From NCBI RefSeq assembly GCF_039655875.1, contig NZ_JBBYXK010000004.1:124001-188000 (forward strand): a DNA stretch of 64,000 nucleotides. Reading direction: 5' to 3'. The stretch comes from Emcibacter sp. SYSU 3D8 (GTDB lineage: Bacteria; Pseudomonadota; Alphaproteobacteria; SMXS01). Below the pieces are notes generated by a model that was not told the origin of the DNA, did not search any database, and saw nothing but the letters and a program-made list of their open reading frames with translations. The translations under genes were made by a program, and so were the position numbers. Position 1 is the stretch's first letter. Every line of letters begins with the position of its first letter. Shown here in pieces: positions 63,901 to 64,000 of this stretch.

Positions 63901-64000
63901 CTGCCATCGGCCACCCAGACCGTGAGTCCGAGCCGGGTGACCCTGGATGGCGGCCAGCTGGCCGGTGGGCAGCAGCCGATCGCCCGGCTGACCGCACAAG
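60913..64000 (+). CDS. large secreted multidomain protein, 3' end beyond window
   Basis: The frame is open from ATG 60913 (GGGGAGG 5 bases upstream) to the window end: at least 1029 residues. A signal peptide (GLIVLCATLLTTAGPAPSA) covers about 1-32. Residues 57-135 look like a carboxypeptidase-regulatory-like beta-sandwich and 137-211 like a ZU5-type domain. A dockerin-like calcium loop (DLNGDGGMSTQDAE) lies at 274-287. Two Ser/Thr-rich amphipathic stretches at about 316-365 and 540-615 flank an aromatic-rich core. A Gly/Ser/Asp linker at about 715-775 leads to repeated beta domains. I recognise no enzyme; it could be a surface adhesin or pore-forming-like protein. Confidence 0.85.
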   Translation, partial: MSNIRQAGHGLIVLCATLLTTAGPAPSAELPGLRIVESRSADFSPYDEVPARFPLRGIVVDQRGAPMEGARISVDGEPGAAAASDGGFVLSGMVPATAIIRVSHPDAVAFRKAARDLFTGEGGRSEIVLTRYTASFPVTPAGGVYRSDGMTLDVPPGAVREAVTVHAAVLPPDLSYDESEDPQPTRVTGVALAPEGLIFQKAVKLRVPVTGADGPAAAMPLLFNERSGRYGPAAGASVSREGADVVFSVMHFSRYAAGDPSEGMERRLVKRTVDLNGDGGMSTQDAEFVVILSGGDHGAQWVKSTGSASAVMRTKGSSSSSSSTDTKGASGGVSFGGVGVEVSGEVSSTEAQEVASSVGNGSSSETSQTVEFKMATPEYDTDCAYVLRWYEYWRIRKWTRHTPGEKEAPGLQSAYDDRSDSSSDWGYFDIVGSRSIAVGRTIYGGDKIAVRKTAAGYEYYRLKAEYLVRVPKGLHVYDCKAGKPNEKAAKDGPDAARFFGGGAGMKEAAFDGSTTTRYLGWGVLPDSLPERYTNMECRRETAGEITIKTETEQAAEDTVSKASGKASSIKAEAKAEIPVVGVQVGGGVSASRSIEESRSSSASYARKFTNQVSTTVRWEINDPHKPRLVHWSDHELHKLYLLLETRSWSLASDSQIPPAVRDAAGSGGGRSYVATAGGGMVMRDSDGSFLIAGPPVVVRKEIGFMLVRIAQRPCPGTPTTPDESGSGDDSTGDDDSGGQRGGRATTPSGAGSATTPGPTGSSQQQGAGGKVFTPRGNMENYTAVSFTALDNETVITRGAIGDVQSVTFVAVDGTRMPDKERGAKVTTDDDSVRLDAGDAVGVGAIIIGGTTGSVELFKPRRAPPASATGAEPVITPQDGDLDIRNGAVRETLRVPDSATDPAMSPAQHQVTLGGQPLTPVAVREGEIAVTGSDVPLSAAGDVPVRVTAPDGTTTEAQVPTWAFTVTVQPVTRVGQTVPVMFQAQGVEPDDRLEVELLPSATQTVSPSRVTLDGGQLAGGQQPIARLTAQ

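Overview
The window looks like chromosomal DNA from a free-living, GC-rich alphaproteobacterium. The evidence is a circularly permuted two-piece tmRNA gene with the tag ANDNEAFAVAA, the alphaproteobacterial form of the ClpXP adaptor SspB, and hflKC-DUF2065-degP synteny. Genes are tightly packed, with many 4-base ATGA overlaps and convergent stops a few bases apart. Lineage below class cannot be fixed from this sequence alone.

Layout. 0-6 kb: an AsmA-family protein faces a block reading sspB, class I fumarase, class II fumarase, ribbon-helix-helix protein. 6-8.4 kb: an ArsR/SmtB-type repressor with a visible operator and a short cation exporter, two unknown small genes, and ssrA. 8.4-15 kb: housekeeping genes thyA-folA, mrp (convergent), hflK-hflC-DUF2065 and degP. 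15-23 kb: a lipoprotein-type subtilisin autotransporter, a HbpS/GlcG protein, a LysE exporter, a divergent catabolic cluster (PhyH and EthD facing Rieske oxygenase and enoyl-CoA hydratase), a HigBA-type toxin-antitoxin pair and a zinc-ribbon membrane protein. 23-33 kb: a large TPR protein, MDR reductases, a PPK2 / CYTH-CHAD polyphosphate pair, an MgtC/DUF4010 membrane protein and an acyl-CoA dehydrogenase. 33-41 kb: two sensor kinases, a third MDR reductase, an EF-hand protein, a hydrolase, a lone SecD-P1-like periplasmic protein and a CPA2 antiporter.

41.3-48.8 kb is the most unusual part. It is an XRE regulator followed by six genes (hyfB, C, E, F, G, I types) for a membrane complex built like hydrogenase-4 / complex I. 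Its large subunit has lost all four Ni-Fe cysteines, while the small subunit keeps its Fe-S cysteines. It therefore looks like an energy-converting hydrogenase-related (Ehr) complex of unknown substrate, not a hydrogenase.

48.8-64 kb: a TIGR03084-type protein; a low-GC SUKH (SMI1/KNR4) gene flanked by a short direct repeat; a five-gene CoA-thioester/oxidoreductase catabolic block (CaiB, ECH, SDR, FAD dehydrogenase, GMC); a translationally coupled SRAP and membrane EEP nuclease-fold pair; a cobalamin-type radical SAM enzyme; a cupin; and the first 1029 codons of a very large secreted protein that runs off the end. No tRNA, rRNA, insertion sequence or CRISPR array was recognised.
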